Below are positions 43,860 through 53,116 of a stretch of 64,000 nt of DNA, in pieces (the first letter of the stretch is position 1; each line of letters begins with the position of its first letter). The translations under genes were made by a program, and so were the position numbers. The notes beneath the pieces were generated by a model, which saw only the letters and a list, made by a program, of their open reading frames with translations, ran no database searches and was not told where the DNA came from. Source of the stretch: Streptomyces sp. NBC_01445 (GTDB taxonomy: Bacteria > Actinomycetota > Actinomycetes > Streptomycetales > Streptomycetaceae); contig NZ_CP109485.1 of assembly GCF_035918235.1 (NCBI RefSeq), forward strand, positions 2,170,001 through 2,234,000, given 5' to 3'.

Positions 43860-45188
43860 CTAGGCCTGACGCTGTATGTACAGGCGGTTGCCCTTCGGTC
43901 CGGTCCACTCCAGGCGGACGACGCCGGCGACCGCGGCATCGCCGACACGGGACGGGTCGGCCCAGTAGCCGCTGGCCGGGTTACGGAAGAAGGTCGCCCA
44001 CAGGCCACCGTCGCTGTCCTTGAAGAAATTGTTGTGCCCGGCGCCCACACCCGCGGTCCAACGCTCGGAATACGGACCTTCGAAACGGTCCGCGACGGCG
44101 ACGACCGCGTCGTACTGGTACTGCGTCCGGCCGGTGCCCGGCGGATCGTAGGCAGCGCGGGTGCTGCCGTCGGCATTGACCGACGTACGGTCCCACGCGG
44201 CGTGCACCAGGTAGTACTTGCCGCCGTGCTTGAAGACGTAGGCGCCCTCGAGGTACGGCTCGGGCGTGTACGGCGTCTGTCGGAACGCCGGCAGGTTCGT
44301 CGTCGGGACGATGTCCTCCATGTCCTTGCGGAACTTGGCGTAGACGTGGTTGTGCAGCACCAGCCACGCGTCGGCCCCTTCCGTGTAGAGGCTGCCGTCG
44401 ATGTGGTGGTACGCGCCGGGTTTGATGAACGACGGCCCGCCGATGAACGAGTCACCGAAGGGCTTGTCGAGATTGCCCTCGACGAGGCGGTACGGGCCCG
44501 CGACCCCGCCCTCGCTCACCAGCAGGAACGAGCCGACCTTCCGGGAGTGGTCGCCCATGCACGCGACGAGGTACCACTTGCCGTGGAAGTAGTGCAGCTC
44601 GGGCGCCCACGCCTCGCCGCGCTTGCCGAACGCGTCGTCGTACCAGTACTCCTGCCACGGGGCGACGACCGTGCGGCCGGGGCGGTTCTCCTCGACGAAC
44701 TCGGGCGACCACACCTTTCCGCGCTCGGCGCCGGGCCGAATGCCGGTGGTGTCGGCCAGCCGCCACGGCCCGCGCAAGGACGGTGCCGTCCATACGAAGA
44801 GGCCGTCGTTCCAGGGAGCGGCGGCCGTGAGGCCGGGCACGCGGGTGGTGCCGGTGGCGACGTAGAGCGGACGGCCGTCGACGACGAAGCAGTTGACGTA
44901 GGTGTCGCGCATCCAGACCCGACCCAGCTCCTTGTCGCGGGGACGGAGCTCGAGGGGCAGGACGAAGGAGTTGTCCTCGCGCGGCCACAAGTCCTTGCGG
45001 GTGTCGGCGAGTCCGTACGGTTCGAGGGCGGGCCAGTTCGACGGGTGACGCTTCGTCGACGCGGCCTTCGCAGGCAGCGCCTGGGCAGTTGCGGTGCCCA
45101 TGGGGAGTGCGGCCACACCTAGGGAACCGGCGATCCCGGCCAGCATGGACCGTCGGCCCACGTGCGTTCCGTCCTCGGATCTGGTCAT
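43860..45188 (-). CDS. Secreted GH43-like beta-propeller glycoside hydrolase
   Basis: 442 residues with a Tat signal (GRRSMLAGIAGSLGVAAL, cleavage near TATAQA). The mature part has repeated propeller-blade patterns: an Asp early in RVWMRDTYVNCFVVDG, EAWAPELHYFHGKWYLV, YHHIDGSLYTEGADAWLVLH, EPYLEGAYVFKHGGKYYLVH (candidate acid Glu), and GVGAGHNNFFKDSDGGLWA. These fit GH43 or a close clan-F relative. ATG at 45188 follows AAGGAG. It is downstream of the sulfatase gene in the same operon (69-bp gap), suggesting attack on a sulfated glycan. Exact family and linkage are uncertain. Confidence 0.72.
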   Translation of the reverse strand: MTRSEDGTHVGRRSMLAGIAGSLGVAALPMGTATAQALPAKAASTKRHPSNWPALEPYGLADTRKDLWPREDNSFVLPLELRPRDKELGRVWMRDTYVNCFVVDGRPLYVATGTTRVPGLTAAAPWNDGLFVWTAPSLRGPWRLADTTGIRPGAERGKVWSPEFVEENRPGRTVVAPWQEYWYDDAFGKRGEAWAPELHYFHGKWYLVACMGDHSRKVGSFLLVSEGGVAGPYRLVEGNLDKPFGDSFIGGPSFIKPGAYHHIDGSLYTEGADAWLVLHNHVYAKFRKDMEDIVPTTNLPAFRQTPYTPEPYLEGAYVFKHGGKYYLVHAAWDRTSVNADGSTRAAYDPPGTGRTQYQYDAVVAVADRFEGPYSERWTAGVGAGHNNFFKDSDGGLWATFFRNPASGYWADPSRVGDAAVAGVVRLEWTGPKGNRLYIQRQA

Positions 45189-45257
45189 CAGTAGCGTCTC
45201 CTTCTTGGTCGAGGGCAACGGTGCTGTCGGGGGATCACTTTTGGCGTTCTGCGCTGT

Positions 45258-46778
45258 TCACCGTCGGGCATCGCTTCCGGCCTCGGTGTGCGCTGCGAAC
45301 TCGTCGGTTTCGAATGCGGAGAGAGTGGTGTCGTAGTCCGTCTCCACGTCGTACATCGGCGTCATCCAGTGGTAGAAGTTGTCGCCTCGCTCGCGGAGCA
45401 GGTCGTACAGCCGCCGGGTCAGTGCCGTGCGTATGTCCCGCATCTCGGGATGGTCATGGCGGTTGTGCAGTTCGTCGGGGTCGGCGTCGAGGTCGTACAG
45501 CTCGTTGCGGGACTCGGGGTTGATCACCAGCTTGTGGCTTCTGGTGCGCAGCATCCGCTGCGGGTACGGGAAGTGGTGGCCGTGGAACTCAGCGAGGTGA
45601 TGCTCGTCCCACTGAGGGTGTTCGCCGCGTACGAGGGGCAGCAGGCTGCGGCTGTCCACGGCCGGCTCGGTCTTGCTGTTTGCCAGGTCGAGGATGGTGG
45701 CGGTGCAGTCGGTGAGAGAGACGAACTCCTCGCGCACCTGGCCGTGTGGGGCGCCGGGTATCTTCATCAGCCCGGGGATGCGGTAGATGTCCTCGTACAT
45801 CGCCGGCCCCTTGTCGTGCAGGCGGTGGGCGCCGGTGAACTCGCCGTGGTCTGCGGTGAAGAAGACCGCTGTCCTCTCATCCAGGCCCAACTCCCCCATA
45901 GCGTCGAGGATGCGGCCGATCTGCTCGTCGATGAGCGTGACGTAGCCCCAGTAGACGGCGATCAGCTTCCTCGACTCCTGCGGCGTCATGGTGTCGAAGG
46001 CCCACAGCTTGCTGTAATTGTGTTGGACAGTCGGTTTCGCCTCGAAGGTCTCGCACACCGAGGCGGGTAGTTCGACCAGGCTGGGGTCGTACATGTCGTA
46101 GTAGGCGTCCGGGAGGATGTACGGCAGGTGCGGGCCGAAGAAGTGGGTGGCCAGGAAGAACGGCGCGCCGTCACCGTGGCTCTCCTGCGCGGCGAAGCGG
46201 TGGAGCATCTCGATGGTGCGCGTGGCCAGGTAGTACTCGAAGGTGGCTTCGACCGGCTGGTGGAGGCGGGCGGCAAGGAGGTTTCCGGGGCTGCCGTTGG
46301 GCGTGGTGCCCCGCACCGGGTCCGTGATGCGGTACGGGGGCAGGTCGTTCTCCGCCAGGTAGGCGAGGTAGTCAGGGTGGTCCACTGGGTTGTGCCAGCC
46401 GGCCAGGTCGGGGCCCTCGAAGCCGTAGTCGGCGGCGGTGCGCCGCACACCGCCGTGCCACTTGCCGACTAGGCCCAGGTTGTAGCCCTCGGCGCGCAGT
46501 TGCTCGGGGAAGGTGAACTGGCCGTCGGAGAGGTCCTCGAGATAGCCGACGTTCCGCTCGTAGTTGGCAAGCAGCTTGTGCCGGAACGGCGCCGCCCCGG
46601 TGAGCAGGCTGGCGCGCGCCGGGGTGCAGATCGCGGTGGGGGTGTAGAAGCTGTCGAAGCGGGTGCCCTCAGCCGCGAGCCGGTCGAGGTTCGGGGTGTA
46701 CGTGTGCGGGTTGCCATACGCGCCCAGGGTGTCCACCCGGTGCTGGTCGGTCATCAGGAAGAGCATGTTGTGGCGCAC
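45258..46778 (-). CDS. Type I (formylglycine) sulfatase
   Basis: 506 residues. N-terminal metal site NMLFLMTDQHRVDTLGAYGN, formylglycine motif C51-T-P-A-R in TAICTPARASLLTG, GKWHGG, and the second metal site FFTADHGEFTGAH. Cys at 51 would be converted to formylglycine by an FGE encoded elsewhere. No signal peptide is visible, so it may act in the cytoplasm on imported sulfated sugars or alkyl sulfates. GTG at 46778 is preceded by AAAGG. First gene of the operon with the GH43-like gene; candidate operator at 46955-46983. Confidence 0.9.
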   Translation of the reverse strand: MRHNMLFLMTDQHRVDTLGAYGNPHTYTPNLDRLAAEGTRFDSFYTPTAICTPARASLLTGAAPFRHKLLANYERNVGYLEDLSDGQFTFPEQLRAEGYNLGLVGKWHGGVRRTAADYGFEGPDLAGWHNPVDHPDYLAYLAENDLPPYRITDPVRGTTPNGSPGNLLAARLHQPVEATFEYYLATRTIEMLHRFAAQESHGDGAPFFLATHFFGPHLPYILPDAYYDMYDPSLVELPASVCETFEAKPTVQHNYSKLWAFDTMTPQESRKLIAVYWGYVTLIDEQIGRILDAMGELGLDERTAVFFTADHGEFTGAHRLHDKGPAMYEDIYRIPGLMKIPGAPHGQVREEFVSLTDCTATILDLANSKTEPAVDSRSLLPLVRGEHPQWDEHHLAEFHGHHFPYPQRMLRTRSHKLVINPESRNELYDLDADPDELHNRHDHPEMRDIRTALTRRLYDLLRERGDNFYHWMTPMYDVETDYDTTLSAFETDEFAAHTEAGSDARR

Positions 46779-46954
46779 GGTGGGCCTTTCGATTCGGTCC
46801 GGCTCGCGCGACGGCCTGGGCGGGCGGACGCATCGGACGTCGGGGTTTCCGGCACGCGGTCATGACGCCTCGGCGGAAGCCTCTTCGGGATGGCCGGTGC
46901 GGCTCACGGTGCGTGCCCGAAGGTGCCGTGTGACGCATGCTCAGGCCCGGCGAT

Positions 46955-46983
46955 GATTTAAGTCAAGGGTGCGGACATAAATC
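46955..46983. promoter_or_regulatory. Inverted repeat, candidate ROK operator
   Basis: GATTTAAGTC (46955-46964) and GACATAAATC (46974-46983) are complementary at 9 of 10 positions with a 9-bp spacer. It lies 177 bp before the sulfatase start, unusually A/T-rich for this DNA. Probable target of the divergent ROK regulator (inference). Confidence 0.5.
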
Positions 46984-47180
46984 GCGCGGAGACACCCCTG
47001 CCGAGGCGCATGACCCCTGCCTGCGCTGCCCGAACGTCGTGCGGCGGGATGCCGGGCGCGCCTGCTCGCGCGTGCCGGCCGCCAAGCGGTGAGCGTGGAT
47101 CACCTTTGGACGATGGCGACGGCGACGACGTCGGTGCTGTCGGTGATGACGGTGGCGATATCGATGGCGTGAACATTTTG

Positions 47181-47199
47181 TTTCGACTCATTGACGAAA
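47181..47199. promoter_or_regulatory. Palindrome and promoter-like boxes before the ROK gene
   Basis: TTTCGACTCATTGACGAAA has arms TTTCG/CGAAA. It overlaps TTGACG (47191-47196), a -35-like box whose 17-bp-distant -10 (47214-47219) would start transcription about at the ATG 47227, that is, leaderless. Autoregulation is inferred. Confidence 0.35.
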
Positions 47200-47226
47200 A
47201 TACTCGGCGCTCCCATGCTGTCCTGC

Positions 47227-48510
47227 ATGCACGAACACGACGGTCCGCTGACACGGCTCCGACGCGGCCATGAGCAAGCAGTTCTCGAGCTGCTTCGCAA
47301 GCACGGTCCGCTGAGCCGCGCCGAGTTGGGCACCCGCAGCGGGCTGTCCCGCACCACGCTCCACGACATCGTCGCCGAGGTGGTGGGCAATGGCTCCGTG
47401 GTCGCCAGCACACCGCACGTCGAGGTGCGCAAGCGCGGCCGTCCGGTGGAGAAACTCAGCCTCAACCCAGCCGCCGGCGAGGCAGTCGGCATCGACTTCG
47501 CGCGCCGTGCCGTGCACGTCGCGGCGGTCAACTTCGCCCACGAGGTGATTGGTTCGGCGAGCGAGGCGCACGCCGCGGACCTGTCCTGGCCCGAGCGGAT
47601 CGACATCGCGGGACGTCTTCTCACCTCGTTGGCCACCGGATCGGGATCACCCGTGAGTTCTGGTGCTGGTTCCGGCTCTGGTGCTGCTGGTTCCGGCTCT
47701 GGTTCCGCGGACGACGGCCGACGTGGCCGGTCGGGCACCGTCCACCTCGACGCACTCAGCGCGATCGGCGTCGGCGTGGTCGGACCGATCAGCGACCCCG
47801 GCAGCGAGAACGCTCGTGCGCAGGGCATCGACGGCCTGCCGGACCTGCTGCGCAAACAGTTCGGCGTGCCGGTCCTCCTGGACAACAACACCCGACTCGC
47901 AGCGCTCGCCGAAGCCGTATGGGGTGCGGCGGCGGACGCCAGCGATGTGCTCTATCTGCGGTTGTCGCACGGCGTCGGCGGAGGCCTGGTCGTGGGCGGC
48001 GCGCTGCACCGCGGCAGATACGGCCTGTCCGGCGAGTTCGGGCACATCACCGTGGACCCCGTCGGCAGACCCTGCGAGTGCGGCGGGACCGGCTGTCTGG
48101 AGACGCGTGCCTCACTCGACGCGGTCCTGTGCCGCTACCGCGAAGCGGGGGGCCGGGCCGACGACCTCGCGGGGTTCCTCGACGACGTCGCTGCCGGCGA
48201 ACCGTCCGCCCTGGACGTGCTGGAACGCGTCGGCAACGACGTCGGCGGGGTGCTGGCCGCGGTCTGTCATGCCGTCGGCCCGGGCGTCATCGTCGTCGGC
48301 GGCGAGCTGGCAGGGGCCGGCCCCGCTCTGCTCGAGCCGGTCGAACGGGCCTTGCGGCAGCAGCTGATGCCGCTGGCCCGCCATCACGTGGACGTACGGC
48401 GCGCGACGCTCGGCGAGGCGGGCAGCGCGCTGGGCGGCATCGCCCTCGTTCTCCATGAATCCCCCTTGCTCTCCCACTACCCGCAGCCCGTCTCCGAGGA
48501 GAACGCGTGA
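47227..48510 (+). CDS. ROK family transcriptional regulator 3
   Basis: 427 residues: winged helix ([37 protein letters not shown]) and ROK domain with [17 protein letters not shown] and Zn motif [10 protein letters not shown]. The kinase Asp is Asn in [12 protein letters not shown], so no sugar kinase activity is expected. A Ser/Gly/Ala run (~141-165: [15 protein letters not shown]) interrupts the ROK domain. ATGs at 47215 and 47227 and a TTG at 47191 are all possible starts; none has a ribosome-binding site. Located between the sulfatase operon and an ABC importer; probably controls both. Confidence 0.85.
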   Translation: MHEHDGPLTRLRRGHEQAVLELLRKHGPLSRAELGTRSGLSRTTLHDIVAEVVGNGSVVASTPHVEVRKRGRPVEKLSLNPAAGEAVGIDFARRAVHVAAVNFAHEVIGSASEAHAADLSWPERIDIAGRLLTSLATGSGSPVSSGAGSGSGAAGSGSGSADDGRRGRSGTVHLDALSAIGVGVVGPISDPGSENARAQGIDGLPDLLRKQFGVPVLLDNNTRLAALAEAVWGAAADASDVLYLRLSHGVGGGLVVGGALHRGRYGLSGEFGHITVDPVGRPCECGGTGCLETRASLDAVLCRYREAGGRADDLAGFLDDVAAGEPSALDVLERVGNDVGGVLAAVCHAVGPGVIVVGGELAGAGPALLEPVERALRQQLMPLARHHVDVRRATLGEAGSALGGIALVLHESPLLSHYPQPVSEENA

Positions 48511-48529
48511 AGCCACCAGCGAGGAACCC

Positions 48530-49342
48530 ATGGCCGTGATCGCTCCTGTCGAGAAGACCGTCGCCGATGCGCGGCAGCAGCAACCGCGCCGTTCCCGGCA
48601 CCGGCCCCTGCTCCTCAACGCCGTCGCGGTGGCGGCAGGTATCGCCGTGTGGGGCGTCGTGGCCGCCCTGGGCCTGGTCGACAACCTGCCCACGCCGACG
48701 GCGGTCGCGCAGAAGGCCGGCACCATGATCTCCGACGGCACCCTGGCGTCCGATACGTTCGCCAGCCTGCGCCGGGTCTTCCTCGGCTACGCCCTCGGGG
48801 TGGCCGTGGCCGTGCCGGTCGGATTCCTCATGGGCTGGTACCCCACCGTGCGCGCCCTGATCGAGCCGTACATCCAGTTCTTCCGCACCATCCCGCCGCT
48901 CGCACTGATTCCGCTGGCGGTCGTACTGCTGGGGATCGGCGAGGTGCCGAAGATCGCCGTGATCTTCCTGGCCTCGTTCATGTCCTGCGTCCTCTCCTCC
49001 TTCCAGGGCGTCATCGACGTCGACAAGACCCTGATCAACGCGGCCCGGGTGCTCGGCGCCTCGGACCGCACCATCTTCGCCAAGGTCGTCGTCCCGGCCT
49101 CCACTCCGTTCATCCTCGTCGGCATGCGGATCGGGCTCGGCGCGTCCTGGGCCACGGTGGTCGCCGCCGAACTTATCGGCGCGCAGGAGGGGTTGGGCTA
49201 CCGGATGCAGAAGGCGTCCACCTGGTTCGAAATGGACGCGATCTTCGTGTCCCTGATCACGATCGGCCTGCTCGGGCTCGTCATGGACCGGCTACTGCTG
49301 CTGGCCGAGCGACGCCTCACCGGCTGGCAGGAGCGGCGATGA
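48530..49342 (+). CDS. Sulfonate/nitrate-type ABC importer permease (second system)
   Basis: 270 residues, SsuC/TauC type: basic N-terminus, TM1 [20 protein letters not shown], about five more TM segments, the coupling region [20 protein letters not shown] and [23 protein letters not shown] at 48530 has GAGGAA upstream; 19 bp after the ROK stop, so cotranscribed with the regulator. Overlaps the ATPase start by 4 bp. Confidence 0.9.
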   Translation: MAVIAPVEKTVADARQQQPRRSRHRPLLLNAVAVAAGIAVWGVVAALGLVDNLPTPTAVAQKAGTMISDGTLASDTFASLRRVFLGYALGVAVAVPVGFLMGWYPTVRALIEPYIQFFRTIPPLALIPLAVVLLGIGEVPKIAVIFLASFMSCVLSSFQGVIDVDKTLINAARVLGASDRTIFAKVVVPASTPFILVGMRIGLGASWATVVAAELIGAQEGLGYRMQKASTWFEMDAIFVSLITIGLLGLVMDRLLLLAERRLTGWQERR

Positions 49343-50118
49343 ACAGCAAGATCGCTTTCCGCGACGTGGTGAAGACCTTCCCGCTGAAGGGCGCGGCCTT
49401 CACCGCGCTGGGCGGGGTGAGCCTGGACATCGCGGACCAGGAGTTCGTCACCGTCGTGGGCCCCTCCGGCTGCGGCAAGTCCACCCTGATGAGCATGGCC
49501 GCAGGGCTGCAGGAGCCCGACTCGGGCAGCGTCCTGGTCGACGGGACGCCGGTGTCCGGGCCCGGCCCCGACCGCGGGGTGATCTTCCAGCAGTACGCCC
49601 TGTTCCCCTGGCTGACCGTGCGGCAGAACGTGGAGTTCGGACTGAAGCTCGCCTCCGTGCCCCCTGCGGAGCGACGCAGGCGCACCGACCAGGCCATCGA
49701 CCTCGTCGGCCTGAGCGACTTCGCCGACGCCCTGCCCAAGACGCTGTCCGGCGGCATGAAACAGCGCTGCGCCATCGCCCGTGCGTACGCGGTCGACCCA
49801 CAAGTGCTGCTGATGGACGAGCCGTTCGGCGCGCTCGATGCCCTGACCCGGGTGCAGCTGCAGGACCAGCTGCTTGCGACCTGGAGCCAGGAAAAGCGCA
49901 CCGTGCTGTTCATCACCCACGACGTGGACGAGGCCGTCTACCTCGCCAGCCGGGTCGTCGTCATGGCCGCCAGGCCCGGTCGCATCCACCGTGTCATCGA
50001 CGTGGACCTGCCCTACCCCCGCACCGAGGAGATCCGACTCTCGCCCGAGTTCCGGCGTATCCGCAACGAGGTGTGGACCTCCGTGTACCACCAGGAAGTC
50101 CCGCCGCAGGCCGCCTGA
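49339..50118 (+). CDS. Sulfonate/nitrate-type ABC importer ATPase (second system)
   Basis: 259 residues: Walker [11 protein letters not shown]-loop [13 protein letters not shown], signature LSGGMKQR, Walker [12 protein letters not shown], switch [12 protein letters not shown], all canonical for the SsuB/TauB/NrtD group. ATGA overlap with the permease. Followed after 74 bp by the receptor gene. Confidence 0.92.
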   Translation: MNSKIAFRDVVKTFPLKGAAFTALGGVSLDIADQEFVTVVGPSGCGKSTLMSMAAGLQEPDSGSVLVDGTPVSGPGPDRGVIFQQYALFPWLTVRQNVEFGLKLASVPPAERRRRTDQAIDLVGLSDFADALPKTLSGGMKQRCAIARAYAVDPQVLLMDEPFGALDALTRVQLQDQLLATWSQEKRTVLFITHDVDEAVYLASRVVVMAARPGRIHRVIDVDLPYPRTEEIRLSPEFRRIRNEVWTSVYHQEVPPQAA

Positions 50119-50192
50119 CCCGTCGTCTCCCGCCGCCTCCCCCTGGGCACTTCGCAAAATCACCCGCGCACCACCCCGAGAGGACTTCCCGC

Positions 50193-51176
50193 ATGCCCAG
50201 AAGCACGATCAGGCACGCCGCCGTGGCGCTGCCCGTCGCGTTCATGCTCTCGCTCACCGTCAGCGCCTGCTCCGGCAACGCTTCCGAGGACAACAGCACG
50301 GTCCGATTCGGTTACATCGGTGACTACAACGGTGCCAGTCTGCTGGCGATCGCCGAGAAGCAGGGGCTGTGGAAGAAGGCGGGCCTGACCGCCCAGGTGA
50401 AGTCGTTCAACAACGGTCCGGTACAGATCCAGGCACTCAGCGCCGGCGACCTCGACTACGGCTACATCGGTCCCGGCGCGATGTGGCTGCCCGCCTCCGG
50501 CAAGGCCAAGGTCATCGCCATCGACACCCTCACGTACGCCGACCGGGTCATCGGCCAGCCCGGCATGACGTCCATGAAGGACCTCAAAGGCAAGCGAGTC
50601 GGTGTACCAGAGGGCACCTCCGGCGACATGGTCCTCAACATCGCCTTGGAGAAGGCCGGGATGACCGCGAAGGACATCGACAAGGTCAACATGGACCCGT
50701 CCACCATCGTCTCCGCCTTCTCCTCCGGAAAGATCGACGGTGCCGGCTTCTTCTACCCCGCCATCGACACCATCAAGAAGAAGGTCCCGGGCACCGAGGA
50801 GATAGCCAGCACCAAGGACACCGGGGACGCCTTCCCCACCGCGTTCGTCGCCGGCAACAAGGTGCCCGAGGCGAAGAACAGCAAGGTGATCAAGGTGCTG
50901 CAGCAAGCCAACGACTGGCGCAAGCAACACCCCGAAGAGACCCTCACGCTCACCGCCAAGATGCTCCAGGTCACCGAGGCCCAGGCCAAGGCCGACGCCT
51001 CTCACGTCGAGACCCTCTCCACCAAGGACCTGGCCGCAAAGACCAAGAGCGGCGAGGTGAACCAGTGGCTGAAGAAGCTGGGCGACTTCTTCGTCCGCAA
51101 CAAGCAGCTCGACGACAACCCCGACCCCGCTGAGTACTACACCGGGGATCTCTACAGGCAGACATACAGCAAGTAG
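50193..51176 (+). CDS. Sulfonate/nitrate-type ABC importer substrate-binding lipoprotein (second system)
   Basis: 327 residues. Signal with lipobox VSAC near residue 26, then type II binding fold: TVRFGYIGDYNGASLLAIAE, LSAGDLDYGYIGPGAMWLPA, MKDLKGKRVGVPEGTSGDMV. NMT1/TauA-like. ATG at 50193 follows AGAGGA. The C-terminus (ADASHVETLSTKDLAAKTKS...) is long and Lys-rich. Adjacent sulfatase suggests a sulfated or sulfonated small ligand, though thiamine-precursor or nitrate-type ligands fit the fold too. Confidence 0.88.
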   Translation: MPRSTIRHAAVALPVAFMLSLTVSACSGNASEDNSTVRFGYIGDYNGASLLAIAEKQGLWKKAGLTAQVKSFNNGPVQIQALSAGDLDYGYIGPGAMWLPASGKAKVIAIDTLTYADRVIGQPGMTSMKDLKGKRVGVPEGTSGDMVLNIALEKAGMTAKDIDKVNMDPSTIVSAFSSGKIDGAGFFYPAIDTIKKKVPGTEEIASTKDTGDAFPTAFVAGNKVPEAKNSKVIKVLQQANDWRKQHPEETLTLTAKMLQVTEAQAKADASHVETLSTKDLAAKTKSGEVNQWLKKLGDFFVRNKQLDDNPDPAEYYTGDLYRQTYSK

Positions 51177-51600
51177 CCCTCGAACACGGGTCGGACCGGC
51201 CATGCCCCTCCCGTTCCCGACGCGGGCAGAACCGGCTGCTCGGCCGCGTCTGCCCGGTCGACCCGCTGACACGATGGAGGGGGGCCAGGGACGGCCGGGC
51301 CGCTCTCAGGGCCTGAAGGTGACGGCCCGCTTCCGGCGTACGTCGCCGGGATGCGCACGGAGCTCAGCCCTTCGACCTCACGTGCGGTCCGATCGTCCAC
51401 TGGGTGGTCCGGCCTCGGGCGCGGGATCGTTCGAGGCTGCCACCGGAGGGCGTTTCCTCTCCCCGGCGGCGGTCCTCAGCTCAGCGTGGGCCCGACATGC
51501 CGTGCATTGGCGTAATGAGCCGCTCCGGCGGCTTGCCAGGTCATTTTGTGCGGAGGCGTGGCCGGCATGGACGGGCAGGAGTGAGGGGGCGAACCGGGTC
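51177..51600. other. Intergenic, no gene recognised
   Basis: 424 bp open in one frame with the phosphatase but without recognisable domains or ribosome-binding sites; should contain the importer terminator and the phosphatase promoter. Confidence 0.35.
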
Positions 51601-52824
51601 ATGGACGAGGAGAGCGTGGACCGGTCGGAGGGTTTCGGCGAGCGGCTGCTCGGTCTGCTGCTGGACCGGGCGCGGCTGTTGCCCCCGCAGCTGATCGCCC
51701 CACTGATCGCGGAGGAGGTGGCCGGGATCGGCGGCCGTGACGTCTCCATCCTGCTCCAGGACTATGCGCAGGAGCTCCTGGTGCCTCTTCCGGGGAGGAA
51801 GCTGCACGTAGGCCAGCCCGAGCCGATGGCAGACTCCCCCGCCGGCCGGGCCTTCCTGAGCGCGGACGTTGTCGAAGTGCCGCGAGTCCATGGCGTCCGG
51901 ATGTACCTGCCGCTGCTGGACGGCAGCGACCAGGTGGGTGTGATGGCCCTGACCCTGGACGCCGTCGGCGACGACGACCGGCGCCTGCTGCGCCGGCTCG
52001 CCGGCCTGGTGGCCGACATGCTGGTGACCAAGAACGCCTACACCGACCAGTTCTTCCTGGCCCGGCGCCGGGAGCCGATGAGCCTGTCCGCGGAGATCCA
52101 GTGGGGCCTGCTGCCGCCGCTGACGATGTCCGTGCCGCAGGTCGCGGTCGCCGGCATCCTGGAGCCCGCCTACCGCGTCGCCGGTGACAGCTTCGACTAC
52201 GCCCTCAACGACAACATCCTGCACGCGGCCGTGATCGACGCGATGGGCCACGGCCTGGACGCGGCCGCGATGGCGACCATCGCCATCGGTGCCTACCGAC
52301 ATGCCCGGCGCGTGTTCATCAGTCTGGCCGAGAAGTACGCGTTCATGGACGACGCCGTTACTCGGCAGTTCGGTCCCGACCACTTCGTCACGGCGCAGCT
52401 GATGCACGTGAACATCGCCACCGGTGAGATGGAACTGGTCAACGCGGGCCACCCCGCGCCCCTGCTGATCCGCGACGGCAGGGTCGTGCGGCAACTGGAG
52501 AGCGCCACGACGCTGCCCATCGGCTTCGGCGGCGAGGAGCCCCGGATCAGAGAGCACACGCTCCAGCCAGGCGACCGGGTCCTGTGCTACACCGACGGCA
52601 TCATCGAAGAACACGTCGCCGGCGGGGAGCTGTTCGGAGAGCAACGCCTCATCCGTTGCGTCAACCGCCTGGGCGAAGAACTCTCGCAGGGCATGCGGGC
52701 GGACCTGCTCCGGCTCTCCCACACACTGAAGAGAGAACGAGGCGGCCGCACCAGCGACGACGCCACCCTCTTCATGATCGAATGGCACGGAGGCGCCGCC
52801 GACCACCTCGCGGTCCTTGACTGA
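51601..52824 (+). CDS. SpoIIE/RsbU-type PP2C phosphatase with N-terminal GAF-like domain
   Basis: 407 residues. Residues ~30-150 look GAF-like (ISILLQDYAQELLVPLPG; VRMYLPLLDGSDQVGVMALT). The phosphatase domain (~165-400) has EIQWGLLPPL, metal motifs AGDSFDYAL and DAMGHGLDAAA, NAGHPAPLL, CYTDGIIEEH and TSDDATLFMIEW, all intact. Such enzymes dephosphorylate anti-anti-sigma factors. ATG at 51601 with GAGGGGG upstream; a longer frame exists but is not family-like. Located 292 bp before a permease-phosphatase-kinase fusion in the same direction. Confidence 0.87.
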   Translation: MDEESVDRSEGFGERLLGLLLDRARLLPPQLIAPLIAEEVAGIGGRDVSILLQDYAQELLVPLPGRKLHVGQPEPMADSPAGRAFLSADVVEVPRVHGVRMYLPLLDGSDQVGVMALTLDAVGDDDRRLLRRLAGLVADMLVTKNAYTDQFFLARRREPMSLSAEIQWGLLPPLTMSVPQVAVAGILEPAYRVAGDSFDYALNDNILHAAVIDAMGHGLDAAAMATIAIGAYRHARRVFISLAEKYAFMDDAVTRQFGPDHFVTAQLMHVNIATGEMELVNAGHPAPLLIRDGRVVRQLESATTLPIGFGGEEPRIREHTLQPGDRVLCYTDGIIEEHVAGGELFGEQRLIRCVNRLGEELSQGMRADLLRLSHTLKRERGGRTSDDATLFMIEWHGGAADHLAVLD

Positions 52825-53116
52825 GCGCCTCGACGTCAACCGAGTCCGAACTGGACAGCACCGCCCACTCAGACGGTCGACGGTGGTGCCATCCCAGGCG
52901 CGCAGCCGTACGGCCAGCGGGCCTGCGAGAACGTCCTCCAAGAGTGTGGCGAGCCTCTGGGCCGGCGAGATCATTCGGCTGCTCCGTTCTCTGCCGTCCC
53001 GGCGGCAGTTTCATGTGCGTGTTCAGAGGTGCGACGAAGCCGACGGAGAATCATCCGGCCGATTTCCCCTGGCAGGCCTGGTCACATATGGGGACAATGC
53101 GGTCACGAGGCTTGCG

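Noticed and set aside
43485..45122. Plus-strand frame opposite the GH43-like gene
   Set aside because: Antisense shadow; Val/Arg/Asp-rich without motifs, while the minus strand encodes a Tat-secreted propeller protein.
47640..47725. CRISPR or tandem repeat array
   Set aside because: The repetition is in-frame Gly/Ser codons inside a gene, with no regular spacers; no CRISPR-like array occurs anywhere in the window.
51202..51600. N-terminal extension of the PP2C phosphatase
   Set aside because: The frame is open but has no family similarity, odd composition and no ribosome-binding site; the ATG at 51601 fits better.
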